From Cellulomonas sp. HZM (GTDB taxonomy: Bacteria > Actinomycetota > Actinomycetes > Actinomycetales > Cellulomonadaceae), in contig NZ_JEOE01000001.1 of the NCBI RefSeq assembly GCF_000708885.1, positions 186,001-250,000 of the forward strand: a stretch of DNA of 64,000 nt. The letters are read 5' to 3'. The translations under genes were made by a program, and so were the position numbers. The notes beneath the pieces are model-generated. The model was given only the letters and a program-made list of their open reading frames with translations. It ran no database searches and was not told where the DNA came from. Positions within the stretch are counted from its first letter, which is position 1. The number at the start of each line of letters is the position of its first letter. This document shows positions 1-7,053 of this stretch, piece after piece.

Positions 1-321
1 GGCCTCCACCGCGGCGCGCGCGAGCACGAACGCCGGACCGGACCCGGCACGCGTGCTCGTCGGGAGCGGGTGGTCGACCGGTCCTGCACCGATGCCCACC
101 GACCAGCCGCCCTCGCGCAGCACGTCGAGCGCGACGCGGACGGCGAGCCCGGCGTCGTCGAGCACTGCTTGCACCTCGTCCCCCACGGTCCGCTCGAAGC
201 CGAGCACGAGGCCGTCGGCCCGCGTGCCGGCACGCCAGGGGCGTAGCGTTCCGTCGACGAGCTCGTCGACACGGTCGCGTCCGCGTCGGGAACCCTTCTG
301 GTCGATCGTCAGGACGAACAT
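1..321 (-). CDS. SatD-like protein, 3'-truncated by the window edge
   Basis: The first 107 residues are visible; the gene runs off the left edge. The protein opens MFVLTIDQKGSRRGRDRV, and later shows FERTVGDEVQAVLDD and WSVGIGAGPVDHPLPTSTRAG. This pattern resembles SatD-family proteins of actinobacteria, whose molecular role is poorly known and which often neighbour a membrane transporter. The ATG start lies 3 bp from an array of CACAAG/CTTGTG half-sites, and a plausible promoter (TTGTGC, 17 bp, CACACT) is embedded in that array. Transcription diverges from the sigma factor gene at 418. The family assignment comes from sequence recall and is moderate; the function is unknown. Confidence 0.6.
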   Translation of the reverse strand, partial: MFVLTIDQKGSRRGRDRVDELVDGTLRPWRAGTRADGLVLGFERTVGDEVQAVLDDAGLAVRVALDVLREGGWSVGIGAGPVDHPLPTSTRAGSGPAFVLARAAVEA

Positions 322-323
322 GC

Positions 324-370
324 CACAAGTGTGCAACCTTGTGTCTGACTGCACAAGCTCTAAGGCTTGT
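324..370. promoter_or_regulatory. Array of four alternating half-sites at 14-bp spacing, likely operator
   Basis: CACAAG at 324-329, CTTGTG at 338-343, CACAAG at 352-357 and CTTGTT at 366-371 start exactly 14 bp apart and alternate in orientation. Each neighbouring pair is therefore an inverted repeat with an 8-bp spacer. The array fills the gap between the divergent SatD-like and sigma factor genes and overlaps the presumed -35 (TTGTGC) and -10 (CACACT) of the leftward gene. It looks like a cooperative operator that could silence both directions. The binding protein is unknown. Confidence 0.6.
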
Positions 371-417
371 TCACTTCCGGACCTCACGTTCGTGAGAGCT
401 CGGGCGACTGCTGGGTG

Positions 418-924
418 ATGAGTACCAGACAGCTCTTCGAGGACGTGGTCGCCACGCACGGCGCGACGGTGCTGCGCGTCTGCCGAGCAGTCCTCGGCCC
501 GCACGCCGATGCCGACGACGCGTGGTCCGAGACGTTCCTGTCCGCCTTGCGCGCGTACCCGGACCTGCCCGCCGGCACCAACATCGAGGCGTGGCTCGTG
601 ACGGTCGCCCACCGCCGGTCGGTGGACGTGCTGCGCGGCCGTGCACGACGAGCGGCGCCCGTCGCCGCCGTCCCCGACACGCCGCACGGGGACGCCGACC
701 CCGAGGTCGACCTGTGGGCCGCGCTCGCCACCCTGCCGGACAAGCAGCGGCGGGCCGTCGCGTACCACCACCTCGGCGGCCTGCCCTACGCCGACGTCGC
801 CGAGCTCCTCGGTGGCACGCCCGAGGCCGCACGACGCGCGGCCGCCGACGGCATCGCCCGCCTGCGCACGCACGGGCTGCTCGCCGACGACACTTCCACC
901 GACACGCGCGGAGGACACCGATGA
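418..924 (+). CDS. ECF-type RNA polymerase sigma factor, coupled to ogt
   Basis: 168 residues, typical of a minimal ECF sigma factor. Region 2 occupies about residues 5-80 (acidic DADDAWSETFLSAL, then WLVTVAHRRSVDVLR). Region 4 occupies about 100-150 (LPDKQRRAVAYHHLGGLPYADVAELLG, shown here in two overlapping parts: LPDKQRRAVAYHHL and GLPYADVAELLG) with the helix-turn-helix. ATG 418 is chosen because upstream in-frame TTG and GTG codons add residues unlike the family; GTG 415 cannot be excluded. Its stop overlaps the ogt start (ATGA), so the two are translationally coupled. No anti-sigma gene is adjacent. It probably directs transcription of a DNA-alkylation response that includes ogt; the signal is not evident. 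Confidence 0.82.
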   Translation: MSTRQLFEDVVATHGATVLRVCRAVLGPHADADDAWSETFLSALRAYPDLPAGTNIEAWLVTVAHRRSVDVLRGRARRAAPVAAVPDTPHGDADPEVDLWAALATLPDKQRRAVAYHHLGGLPYADVAELLGGTPEAARRAAADGIARLRTHGLLADDTSTDTRGGHR

Positions 925-1514
925 ACCTCACCGACCTGACGGCACCCGGCCCCCACGAGCTCGCCGCCCTGCACGCCCGACTCGAGCAGGCGGCTGCGGA
1001 CGCCGACCTGCTCGACGTCGCCTACCGCACGCTCGACACGCCTGTCGGGACGCTCCTGCTCGCGGCGACACCCGTGGGGCTCGTCCGCGTCGCCTACGAG
1101 CGCGAGGGGCTCGACGAGGTCCTCGCACAGCTCGCGGCACGCCTCAGCCCTCGCGTGCTGCGCGCACCCGCCAGGCTCGACGACACCGCGCGCGAGCTCG
1201 ACGAGTACTTCGCCGGGCGACGACGTGAGTTCGACGTCCCGCTCGACCGCTCGTTGTCCACCGGGTTCCGGGGCGAGGTCCAGCGCAGCCTGCCGCTCGT
1301 CGGGTTCGGCACGACGGCCACCTACGCGCAGGTCGCGGCCCTCGCGGGCCGACCGGCTGCGGTGCGCGCGGTGGGGACCGCGTGCGCCACGAACCCGCTG
1401 CCGGTCGTCGTGCCCTGCCACCGCGTGCTGCGTTCCGACGGCGCTCTCGGCGGCTACGTCGGCGGGACCGACGCGAAGGCTGCGCTCCTCGCGCTCGAGG
1501 GCGCCGCCGCCTGA
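921..1514 (+). CDS. ogt: Methylated-DNA--protein-cysteine S-methyltransferase
   Basis: Suicide repair enzyme that transfers alkyl groups from O6-alkylguanine (and O4-alkylthymine) to its own cysteine. The 197-residue protein has the active-site PCHRV at 165-169, with Cys166 as acceptor, the DNA-recognition segment TATYAQVAALAGRPAAVRAVG (from about 132; arginine finger R149 region), and the C-terminal GGYVGG loop. The catalytic protein normally begins near YRTLDTPVG (about residue 35). Here a 34-residue N-terminal extension with an amphipathic helix (HELAALHARLEQAAAD) precedes it. It shares an ATGA overlap with the upstream sigma factor, and the pair probably forms one operon. Confidence 0.93.
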   Translation: MNLTDLTAPGPHELAALHARLEQAAADADLLDVAYRTLDTPVGTLLLAATPVGLVRVAYEREGLDEVLAQLAARLSPRVLRAPARLDDTARELDEYFAGRRREFDVPLDRSLSTGFRGEVQRSLPLVGFGTTATYAQVAALAGRPAAVRAVGTACATNPLPVVVPCHRVLRSDGALGGYVGGTDAKAALLALEGAAA

Positions 1515-1516
1515 CG

Positions 1517-2317
1517 TCACCCCGCGAGCGCGCGCCGGTGCGCCCGGGCGGTCCACCGCCCGTCCGTGCGCTCGACACGGATGGGGTGCTCGAAGGCCGT
1601 CGAGACGGTCTCGGTGGTCACCGCCGCGTCGATCGGCCCGCTCGCGACCAGGCGACCGTGCGCGATCAGCAGTGCGTGCGTGGTGGACTCGGGCAGCTCC
1701 TCGAGGTGGTGCGTGACCAGCACCGTCGCCATGTCCCGGGCCGACCGGGCGAGCTCCGCGATGGTCTCGAGGAGCTGCTCGCGCGCCGCGACGTCGAGCC
1801 CGGTCGTCGGCTCGTCCAGCAGCAGCAGCCGGGGTTCGCCCGCGAGCGCTCGAGCGATGAGGGCGCGGCCGCGCTCGCCCTGGGACAACGTCGGCCACAC
1901 CGCGTCGGCGAGCGCGTCGAGACCCAGCTCGGCGACGAGCTCGTCGACACGTGCGAGCTGCACGGGGTCGGGCCGCCACCGCATCGGCAGCTCGATGCTC
2001 CCGGTGACCCCCGTGAGCACCACCTCGCGCACGGTGAGCGGCGAGCGCAGCGGATGGCGCGGGTTGACGTGCCCGATGTCGCGACGCAGCGCGGCGAGCT
2101 CGACGCGCCCGAGCCGGCGGCCCAGGACCTCGACGGTGCCGCTCGTCGGGTGCGTCACGGCACCGCAGAAGCCGAGGATCGTGCTCTTGCCCGCGCCGTT
2201 GGGTCCGAGCAGCGCCCAGTGCTCGCCCGAGCGCACGGTGAGGTCGATGCCGTCGAGGATCTGCGTGCTGCCGCGGCGGAACGTCACGTCGCGGAGCTCG
2301 AGGACGGGTGCGGTCAC
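1517..2317 (-). CDS. Orphan ABC transporter-type ATPase, ModF/YlmA-like
   Basis: 266-residue single ATPase domain. Walker A GPNGAGKST spans about 38-46, signature LSQGE 144-148, Walker B LLLLDEP 164-170, and the switch histidine is in VTHHLEE. The Q-loop region reads RDIGHVNPRHPL and has no glutamine at the usual site, a trait shared with stand-alone ModF/YlmA-type ATPases. No permease or binding protein is nearby. Its start overlaps the stop of the upstream GntR gene by 4 nt, so the two are co-translated. The substrate or process is unknown; it may not be a transporter at all. Confidence 0.8.
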   Translation of the reverse strand: MTAPVLELRDVTFRRGSTQILDGIDLTVRSGEHWALLGPNGAGKSTILGFCGAVTHPTSGTVEVLGRRLGRVELAALRRDIGHVNPRHPLRSPLTVREVVLTGVTGSIELPMRWRPDPVQLARVDELVAELGLDALADAVWPTLSQGERGRALIARALAGEPRLLLLDEPTTGLDVAAREQLLETIAELARSARDMATVLVTHHLEELPESTTHALLIAHGRLVASGPIDAAVTTETVSTAFEHPIRVERTDGRWTARAHRRALAG

Positions 2318-2979
2318 GTCAGTCGCTCCTTGAGGGCGGTCAGGTGCGTGCGGCTCAGCCGGGCGGCACGCTCGGGGTCGCGGTCGGCGACGGCGTCGAC
2401 GAGCTCGCGGTGGGCCTCGTGGTCGGCCTCGTCGTCGACCGGGCGGATGCGCAGCATGGTGACCATCGCGGCGCGTACGCGCGGCACGAAGCCGTCGAAC
2501 AGCTCCGCGAGCACCTCGTTGTGCGCGGCGGCGACGACGCGGCGGTGGAGCTCGGTGTCGGCGTCGACGTGCTGCTCGACGGTCGCGTGGGCCCGGCCCC
2601 GCGCGTCGAGCGCGCGGCGCAGCGCACGCAGGTCGGCCGGCGTCCGGCGGACGGCGGCGAGCGCGGCGGCTTCGGACTCGATCGCGACCCGCGCCTCGAC
2701 GACCTCGACGATCCCGACGCGGCGGAGCACGGCGTCCCAGTCCTCGGGGACGTCGAGCGCCGTCACGAAGACCCCCGCGCCCTGGCGGGACTGCAGCACT
2801 CCGCGCCCCGCGAGCTGACGGATCGCCTCCCGCACCGTCGAGCGACCGACACCGAGCTGCGGAGCGAGCGTCGTCTCCCCTGGGAGCCGCTCACCGAGCG
2901 CCCACTCCCCTGCGACGATGCGGCCGAGCAGGACCTCGGCGGCCTGGTCGGCGAGGGACGCACCCCGGACCGGTATCAC
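2314..2979 (-). CDS. GntR-family regulator, FadR (FCD) subfamily
   Basis: 221 residues. An N-terminal winged helix (about 5-75, with ERLPGETTLAPQLGVGRSTV and REAIRQLAGRGVLQ) is followed by an all-helical FCD effector domain (about 90-215). The FCD metal/ligand-site residues are recognisable as DTELHRR, a later HREL and a final HLTAL. GTG 2979 is the start: its ribosome binding site GAGGAG sits 6 nt upstream but is buried in one arm of a perfect 11-bp inverted repeat. It is co-translated with the orphan ATPase downstream and probably autoregulates the pair. Ligands of this subfamily are small carboxylates; the one here is unknown. Confidence 0.9.
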   Translation of the reverse strand: MIPVRGASLADQAAEVLLGRIVAGEWALGERLPGETTLAPQLGVGRSTVREAIRQLAGRGVLQSRQGAGVFVTALDVPEDWDAVLRRVGIVEVVEARVAIESEAAALAAVRRTPADLRALRRALDARGRAHATVEQHVDADTELHRRVVAAAHNEVLAELFDGFVPRVRAAMVTMLRIRPVDDEADHEAHRELVDAVADRDPERAARLSRTHLTALKERLT

Positions 2980-2980
2980 C

Positions 2981-3011
2981 CTTCACTCCTCTACTTGTCT
3001 GAGGAGTGAAG
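2981..3011 (-). promoter_or_regulatory. Perfect 11-bp inverted repeat enclosing the GntR gene's ribosome binding site
   Basis: On the plus strand CTTCACTCCTC (2981-2991) and GAGGAGTGAAG (3001-3011) flank a 9-nt loop. On the leftward transcript the downstream arm carries the Shine-Dalgarno GAGGAG of the GntR gene. It can act as a dyad operator, as a hairpin blocking translation of read-through RNA from the upstream regulator gene, or as that gene's terminator. No T-run follows. Confidence 0.6.
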
Positions 3012-3012
3012 C

Positions 3013-3855
3013 CTATCCCACGAAGCGCTGCGATCCCAGGAGCGTCACGAGCCGCAGCTGGTCGTCGGCCTCGGAGCGCGGGGGCGCCGAGAGCACCAGC
3101 AACGCCTGCGAGCGGTCCTCGGTGAACAGCACCTGGCAGTCCAGCTCGATCCGGCCGACCTCCGGGTGCACGAGCACCTTGTGGTCCTCGAACCGGGTCG
3201 CTACCTCGGTGCGCGCCCACAACCGCGCGAACTCCTCGCTGCGGGCGGTCAGCGTCCGGACCAGCTCGCCCGCGCGCGAGCGCGGCCCCTGGGTCCCGTG
3301 GGCCACGCGCAGCGCCGCGACCCGGGCGCGTCCCTGCCGCTCGCGGTCCTCGGGCGGGTAGACGGCACGCTCGACCTCGGGCAGCAGGAACCAGCGGTAC
3401 ACCCCGCTGCGCTCGAGTCCCGCATACCCGGTCTGGTCCCCCAGCAGCGCGACGGAGGCCGCGTTCTGCGCGAGCGTCTCGTCGAGGTCGGAGATGATCA
3501 GCGCGGGCGTGCCGTCGAGCCGGTCCAGGACTCGCAGCAGCGCCGGCGCGACGTGCGGTGCCCCGCTCGCACGGTCGGGCACGTGCTGGCCCGCGACGCG
3601 GTAGAGGTAGTCGCGCTCGTCGAGCGTGAGACGCAGAGCACGGGCCAGCGACGCGAGCATCTGCGTGCTGGGCTGTGGCCCACGCTGCTGCTCCAGGCGC
3701 GTGTAGTAGTCCGTGGACATCGTCGCGAGCTGTGCGACCTCCTCGCGCCGCAGCCCGGGTGCGCGCCGGCGGAGCCCGGGAGGCAGCCCGACGTCCGACG
3801 GGCGCAGGAGCTCCCGGTGCCGGCGGAGGAACTGGGCGAGGGCGGCGCGGTCCAT
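3013..3855 (-). CDS. MmyB-like transcriptional regulator (XRE helix-turn-helix plus MLTR ligand domain)
   Basis: 280 residues. An N-terminal XRE-type helix-turn-helix (about 5-85; LRREEVAQLATMSTDYYTRL followed by EQQRGPQPS) is hallmark sequence of MmyB-like regulators. The PAS-like C-terminal domain (about 105-270) contains the usual NAASVALLGDQTGY..., YRWF and HPEVGRIELDCQVL segments. In actinobacteria this family is typically divergent from a short-chain dehydrogenase, bound by palindromes between them; that arrangement is present here (SDR from 3957). The ligand is thought to be lipophilic. The stop codon TAG is 1-2 bp from the inverted repeat preceding the GntR gene. Confidence 0.92.
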   Translation of the reverse strand: MDRAALAQFLRRHRELLRPSDVGLPPGLRRRAPGLRREEVAQLATMSTDYYTRLEQQRGPQPSTQMLASLARALRLTLDERDYLYRVAGQHVPDRASGAPHVAPALLRVLDRLDGTPALIISDLDETLAQNAASVALLGDQTGYAGLERSGVYRWFLLPEVERAVYPPEDRERQGRARVAALRVAHGTQGPRSRAGELVRTLTARSEEFARLWARTEVATRFEDHKVLVHPEVGRIELDCQVLFTEDRSQALLVLSAPPRSEADDQLRLVTLLGSQRFVG

Positions 3856-3890
3856 GGCTCCAGCATCCGCGACTGCCCGCGTCCGGACCA

Positions 3891-3905
3891 GGGACCGCCG
3901 GTCCC
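3891..3905. promoter_or_regulatory. GGGACC-gcc-GGTCCC palindrome between MmyB-like gene and SDR
   Basis: A perfect 6+3+6 palindrome lies 36 bp from the regulator start and 51 bp from the SDR start. A wider imperfect pair, ACCAGGG (3888-3894) and CCCTGGT (3919-3925), brackets it. Its position in the divergent gap fits the operator known for this regulator family. The site itself is inferred. Confidence 0.55.
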
Positions 3906-3956
3906 CCGATGTGCGCTGCCCTGGTTGCCTGCGCTCTCGGCACCGAGGCTCGGGGC

Positions 3957-4718
3957 ATGCAGATCACCGGACGCACCATCTTCATCCCTGGCGCGACGAG
4001 CGGCATCGGCCTGACCCTCGCCGTCGCGCTCCAGCACGAGGGGAACACCGTCGTCGTCGGCGGCCGACGGGCAGACCGCTTGCGGGCGATCGCCGACGAG
4101 CACGGCCTCGGCACCGTGCAGATCGACACCGCGGACCCCGCGAGCATCGCGACCGCCGCGCAGGAGGTCCTGACGAGGCACCCGGACCTCGACGTCGTCG
4201 TGGCGATGGCGGGCATCATGCGCGCCGAGGACTGGCGCAGCCCGTCGGGGTTCCTCGCGACCGCGCAGGAGACCGTCGTGACCAACCTGCTCGGCCCGAT
4301 CCGCCTCGTCGGCGCCTTCGTCGAGCACCTCCTGCAGCGCCCCGCGGCGACGATCGTGACCGTGTCGTCGGGCCTCGCGTTCGCGCCGCTCGCCGTCACC
4401 CCCACCTACAACGCGACCAAGGCCGCGATCCACATGCTGAGCGAGTCCCTGCGGCTGCAGCTCGCGGGGACCTCGGTCGAGGTCGTCGAGCTCGAGCCGC
4501 CCGCGGTCCGCACCGAGCTCATGCCCGGCCACGAGACCAACGACGCCGCGATGCCGCTCGACGAGTTCGTCGACGAGGTCATGCACATCCTGCGCACCAC
4601 GCCGGACGTGACCGAGGTGCAGGTCGAGCGCGTCAAGTTCCTGCGGTACGGCGAGGCGCGCGGGGACTACGACGAGGTGGTGCGGGTTCTCAACGCGCAG
4701 GACCCGCACGGGAGATGA
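3957..4718 (+). CDS. Short-chain dehydrogenase/reductase (DltE-like), target of the MmyB-like regulator
   Basis: 253 residues from ATG 3957. Classical SDR features: cofactor motif GATSGIG at 12-18; GGRRADR after the second strand, suggesting NADP; NLLG near 110; catalytic SS at 137-138; and YNATK with Tyr151 and Lys155. The tail ELEPPAVRTELMPG is common in DltE-type oxidoreductases. The physiological substrate is unknown. Divergence from the MmyB-like regulator suggests it is induced when that regulator's ligand accumulates. Confidence 0.9.
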   Translation: MQITGRTIFIPGATSGIGLTLAVALQHEGNTVVVGGRRADRLRAIADEHGLGTVQIDTADPASIATAAQEVLTRHPDLDVVVAMAGIMRAEDWRSPSGFLATAQETVVTNLLGPIRLVGAFVEHLLQRPAATIVTVSSGLAFAPLAVTPTYNATKAAIHMLSESLRLQLAGTSVEVVELEPPAVRTELMPGHETNDAAMPLDEFVDEVMHILRTTPDVTEVQVERVKFLRYGEARGDYDEVVRVLNAQDPHGR

Positions 4719-4794
4719 CACGCCGCGCGGCCCGTCGCGCCCACGTGGCGGGCCACGCACCTCTCGGTGCCCCGGGCATGGAACCATGTGCGCC

Positions 4795-5712
4795 ATGACC
4801 GACATCACGCGCTCCGTGCGCACGCGGGCCGGTCGCTTCGTGACGACGCGACTCGGCCGCCGCTTCCCCCGTTCCCTCGGCGTGGGCCGCCACCAGCGCC
4901 TGCTCGACCGGTTCACCGTGCGCGAGGACCTGCTGCTGCGTCCCGACGGCTCCGTCCCCCTGGTCTGGTGGGACAACCACGTCAACTTCGGCGACCTCCT
5001 GTCGCCGTGGCTGCTGCGCAAGATGACCGGCCGCGAGGTGACGCTCGCGACGAAGGACGAGCCCGCGTACGTCGCTGTCGGCTCGATCCTCGGCCGCGCG
5101 GGCGACCAGTCGATCGTCTGGGGCACCGGCTCGTTCGGCACCGAGGCCGGCGCGCGCGTCACGCCGCACGCCCGGTACACCGCCGTGCGCGGTCCGCTGA
5201 CGCGGGCCAAGGTGCTGCACGCCAAGGGCCGCTGCCCCGAGGTCTACGGCGACCCGGCGCTCCTCGCCCCGCTGTACTACCTCCCCGACATCAAGCCCAC
5301 CTACGAGGTCGGCGTCATCGTGCGCTGGTCCGAGCGCTCGTGGGCCGAGGCCGAGGTGGGCCCCGGGGTGCGCGTCATCGACTACGGCTCGGGCGACATC
5401 GAACGCGTCATCGACGAGATGCTCACGTGCAAGCGCATCGTGACGTCGTCGCTGCACGGGTTGATCGTGTCCGACGCGTACGGCATCCCGAGCGCGTGGC
5501 TCGCGTCGGGCACCCCGCGCGGCGGCGAGTTCAAGTTCCACGACTACTTCGCGTCGGTCCGCAAGCACCGCTACCCCGTGCGGTTCGACCCGGCGGCCCA
5601 GCCGCTCACGGTCGAGGTGCTCAAGGAGGCGTTCACGTTCGACGCGCGGCCGATCACGTTCAACTACGCGAAGCTGCTGCGCGCGGCGCCGTTCCTCAAG
5701 TCGAAGAACTGA
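4795..5712 (+). CDS. Polysaccharide pyruvyl transferase family protein
   Basis: 305 residues from ATG 4795 (ATG 4786 would add three). The fold is that of CsaB/PssK-like enzymes that add ketal-pyruvate to sugars. Visible motifs are WWDNHVNFGDLLSPWLL (the N-terminal N-x-GD element), YTAVRGPLTRAKVL, YGDPALLAP and the late VTSSLHGLIVSDAYGIPSAW, which matches the family's SxHG signature. No other exopolysaccharide genes flank it, so the acceptor glycan cannot be guessed. A start-proximal Arg-rich stretch is present and no signal peptide is seen, in keeping with a cytosolic transferase. Confidence 0.85.
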   Translation: MTDITRSVRTRAGRFVTTRLGRRFPRSLGVGRHQRLLDRFTVREDLLLRPDGSVPLVWWDNHVNFGDLLSPWLLRKMTGREVTLATKDEPAYVAVGSILGRAGDQSIVWGTGSFGTEAGARVTPHARYTAVRGPLTRAKVLHAKGRCPEVYGDPALLAPLYYLPDIKPTYEVGVIVRWSERSWAEAEVGPGVRVIDYGSGDIERVIDEMLTCKRIVTSSLHGLIVSDAYGIPSAWLASGTPRGGEFKFHDYFASVRKHRYPVRFDPAAQPLTVEVLKEAFTFDARPITFNYAKLLRAAPFLKSKN

Positions 5713-5733
5713 CACTTTCGTCGTGTTGCTTGC

Positions 5734-6153
5734 GTGATCGACTTCATCGACGTGCTCGGCCGGGTGCTCGGCGACTTCCGCGGCACCCCGGTCGAGCACG
5801 CCGGTCCGCACATCGTCGTTCTCGACCCGAGGCAGCCCGAGGCTGCCGCACCCTTCGTCGCTGACCCTGCCTCGTGGACCTTGCCAGGCTCGTACGAGCT
5901 GCGCCCTCTGCTCGTCGTCGGGCAGAACGTCACGGCCCTCGACGAAGTCGCCGACGACTGCGACCGCGCGCTCGTCGAGATCGCCTCGATCCTTCAGGAC
6001 TTCGTCGCAGACGAGACGGGCAGGCCGTGGCCGTGCGTCGACACGCAGAAGGGGCGGACCGTGCTCGAGGCCGCACTCGTCGACGGCCACGCTCGGTGGA
6101 CCTCCCGCGGTGAGCCCTGGTGTGGCATCGGTGCCCTCAACGATCGCGACTGA
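5734..6153 (+). CDS. Hypothetical protein, 139 aa
   Basis: An open frame from GTG 5734 with coherent actinobacterial codon bias, encoding a soluble acidic protein (MIDFIDVLGRVLGDFRGTP...). Hydrophobic strand-like segments IVVLDP and LRPLLVVGQNVTALDEV alternate with acidic helices (DDCDRALVEIASILQDFVAD). No family is recognised and no clear ribosome binding site precedes the GTG. It sits at the left edge of a patch that ends in an integrase remnant, so it may be acquired DNA. Confidence 0.5.
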   Translation: MIDFIDVLGRVLGDFRGTPVEHAGPHIVVLDPRQPEAAAPFVADPASWTLPGSYELRPLLVVGQNVTALDEVADDCDRALVEIASILQDFVADETGRPWPCVDTQKGRTVLEAALVDGHARWTSRGEPWCGIGALNDRD

Positions 6154-6228
6154 TCTGACGGCGGCGCGACCTGCGCGCGCGCTTCGGACGGGCGCCCGGA
6201 ACCCTCCTCTGGCATAGCCGTCGGCCGC

Positions 6229-6234
6229 TACGGT
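6229..6234 (+). promoter_or_regulatory. Leaderless -10 (TACGGT) for the 6242 gene
   Basis: TACGGT matches TANNNT and ends 7 nt before ATG 6242, so transcription would begin at the start codon. No convincing -35 is seen. Confidence 0.45.
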
Positions 6235-6241
6235 CGCGAGC

Positions 6242-6745
6242 ATGGACACGCTTGGCGCCGTCTTGACCTGGGTCGGGCTCGTGCTCTCGCTCGTGGGCAC
6301 CGTCGTCGCGGGCCGCATCGTGTACGCGGACCTGCGCCAGCACCAGCCCACCCGGTCCGTGTTCGTCCCGCAGAAAGTCGCCGACGCGTGGCGGCGGCGA
6401 TTCCGGCCAGGTCAGGGTCCACGACTTCGGTGGAACGGCAGCAGCATGTACGGGCGCCCGGTCATCGACTTCGAGGCCATGTCGGCCATAGGTGATCGAC
6501 CGGAGACCCTGGCCGAGCTCGCTGCACGTGTGGACGCGCTCGTCGCGATCACCCGCCAGCTCGACGAACTCGCGATCGCTCACGAAGTCGAGCTCGGGCA
6601 GCGCAACGACGCGCTCTCGAAGCGGATCGACGAGGCCCGCGCACTCACCGTCGAGACGATCACCGGCTCGGCTCGCGTCGAGCTCTGGGGCCTCGTACTC
6701 GTCGGGCTCAGCGTCATCGCAGGGACCCTCGGCGCCCTCCTGTAG
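6242..6745 (+). CDS. Hypothetical protein with a membrane segment at each end and a central helical domain
   Basis: 167 residues. An N-terminal hydrophobic segment (about 5-28, LGAVLTWVGLVLSLVGTVVA) and a C-terminal one (about 148-167, LWGLVLVGLSVIAGTLGALL) enclose a polar helical stretch. Around 80-140 it has heptad-like spacing (LAELAARVDALVAITRQL, then LGQRNDALSKRIDEARAL), suggesting a coiled coil held at the membrane by both ends. Probably leaderless (TACGGT upstream). No homologue is recognised. It lies in the accessory patch beside the toxin-antitoxin locus. Confidence 0.6.
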   Translation: MDTLGAVLTWVGLVLSLVGTVVAGRIVYADLRQHQPTRSVFVPQKVADAWRRRFRPGQGPRLRWNGSSMYGRPVIDFEAMSAIGDRPETLAELAARVDALVAITRQLDELAIAHEVELGQRNDALSKRIDEARALTVETITGSARVELWGLVLVGLSVIAGTLGALL

Positions 6746-7053
6746 CCGAGCCCACGTACGCCCACGTCCCGGCCTGAAACGCCAACCCGCACCAAGCCAA
6801 CCCACAACCGGCCCACGCGGCCATCCTGACCGCCACGCGGCACTCCCCCCGCCCCACCCCCGGCACCCACGACGCACCAACCGCGGGCGAGAAGTTGAAC
6901 GACCGAAACCGGCGCCGATCCAGACACTCGCCGCATCGATCGCCCCGATCGGACCTCACCGGGACAACCCGCTGGCCCCGGGGGGGGTAGGCGAGCACGG
7001 TGCACACTCGACGCTGCCCGGAAGGAAAACCCGGGCCGGGCCGGGCGGAAGTG
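6746..7053. other. 308-bp non-coding gap, strongly C-rich on the plus strand
   Basis: I see no gene here. Up to about 6885 the plus strand is a run of C and A words (for example CCAACCCGCACC, CCCCCCGCCCCACCCCC) with few G or T. The second half returns to mixed composition, with GGGGGGGG near 6980 and GAAAACCCGGGCCGGGCC near 7025, just downstream of the antitoxin stop. It separates the membrane-protein gene from the toxin-antitoxin pair (convergent). Confidence 0.6.

Noticed and set aside
342-363. TGTCTGAC upstream of the sigma factor as a PafBC element
   Set aside because: No TANNNT at the required 8-bp distance; the sequence belongs to the half-site array.
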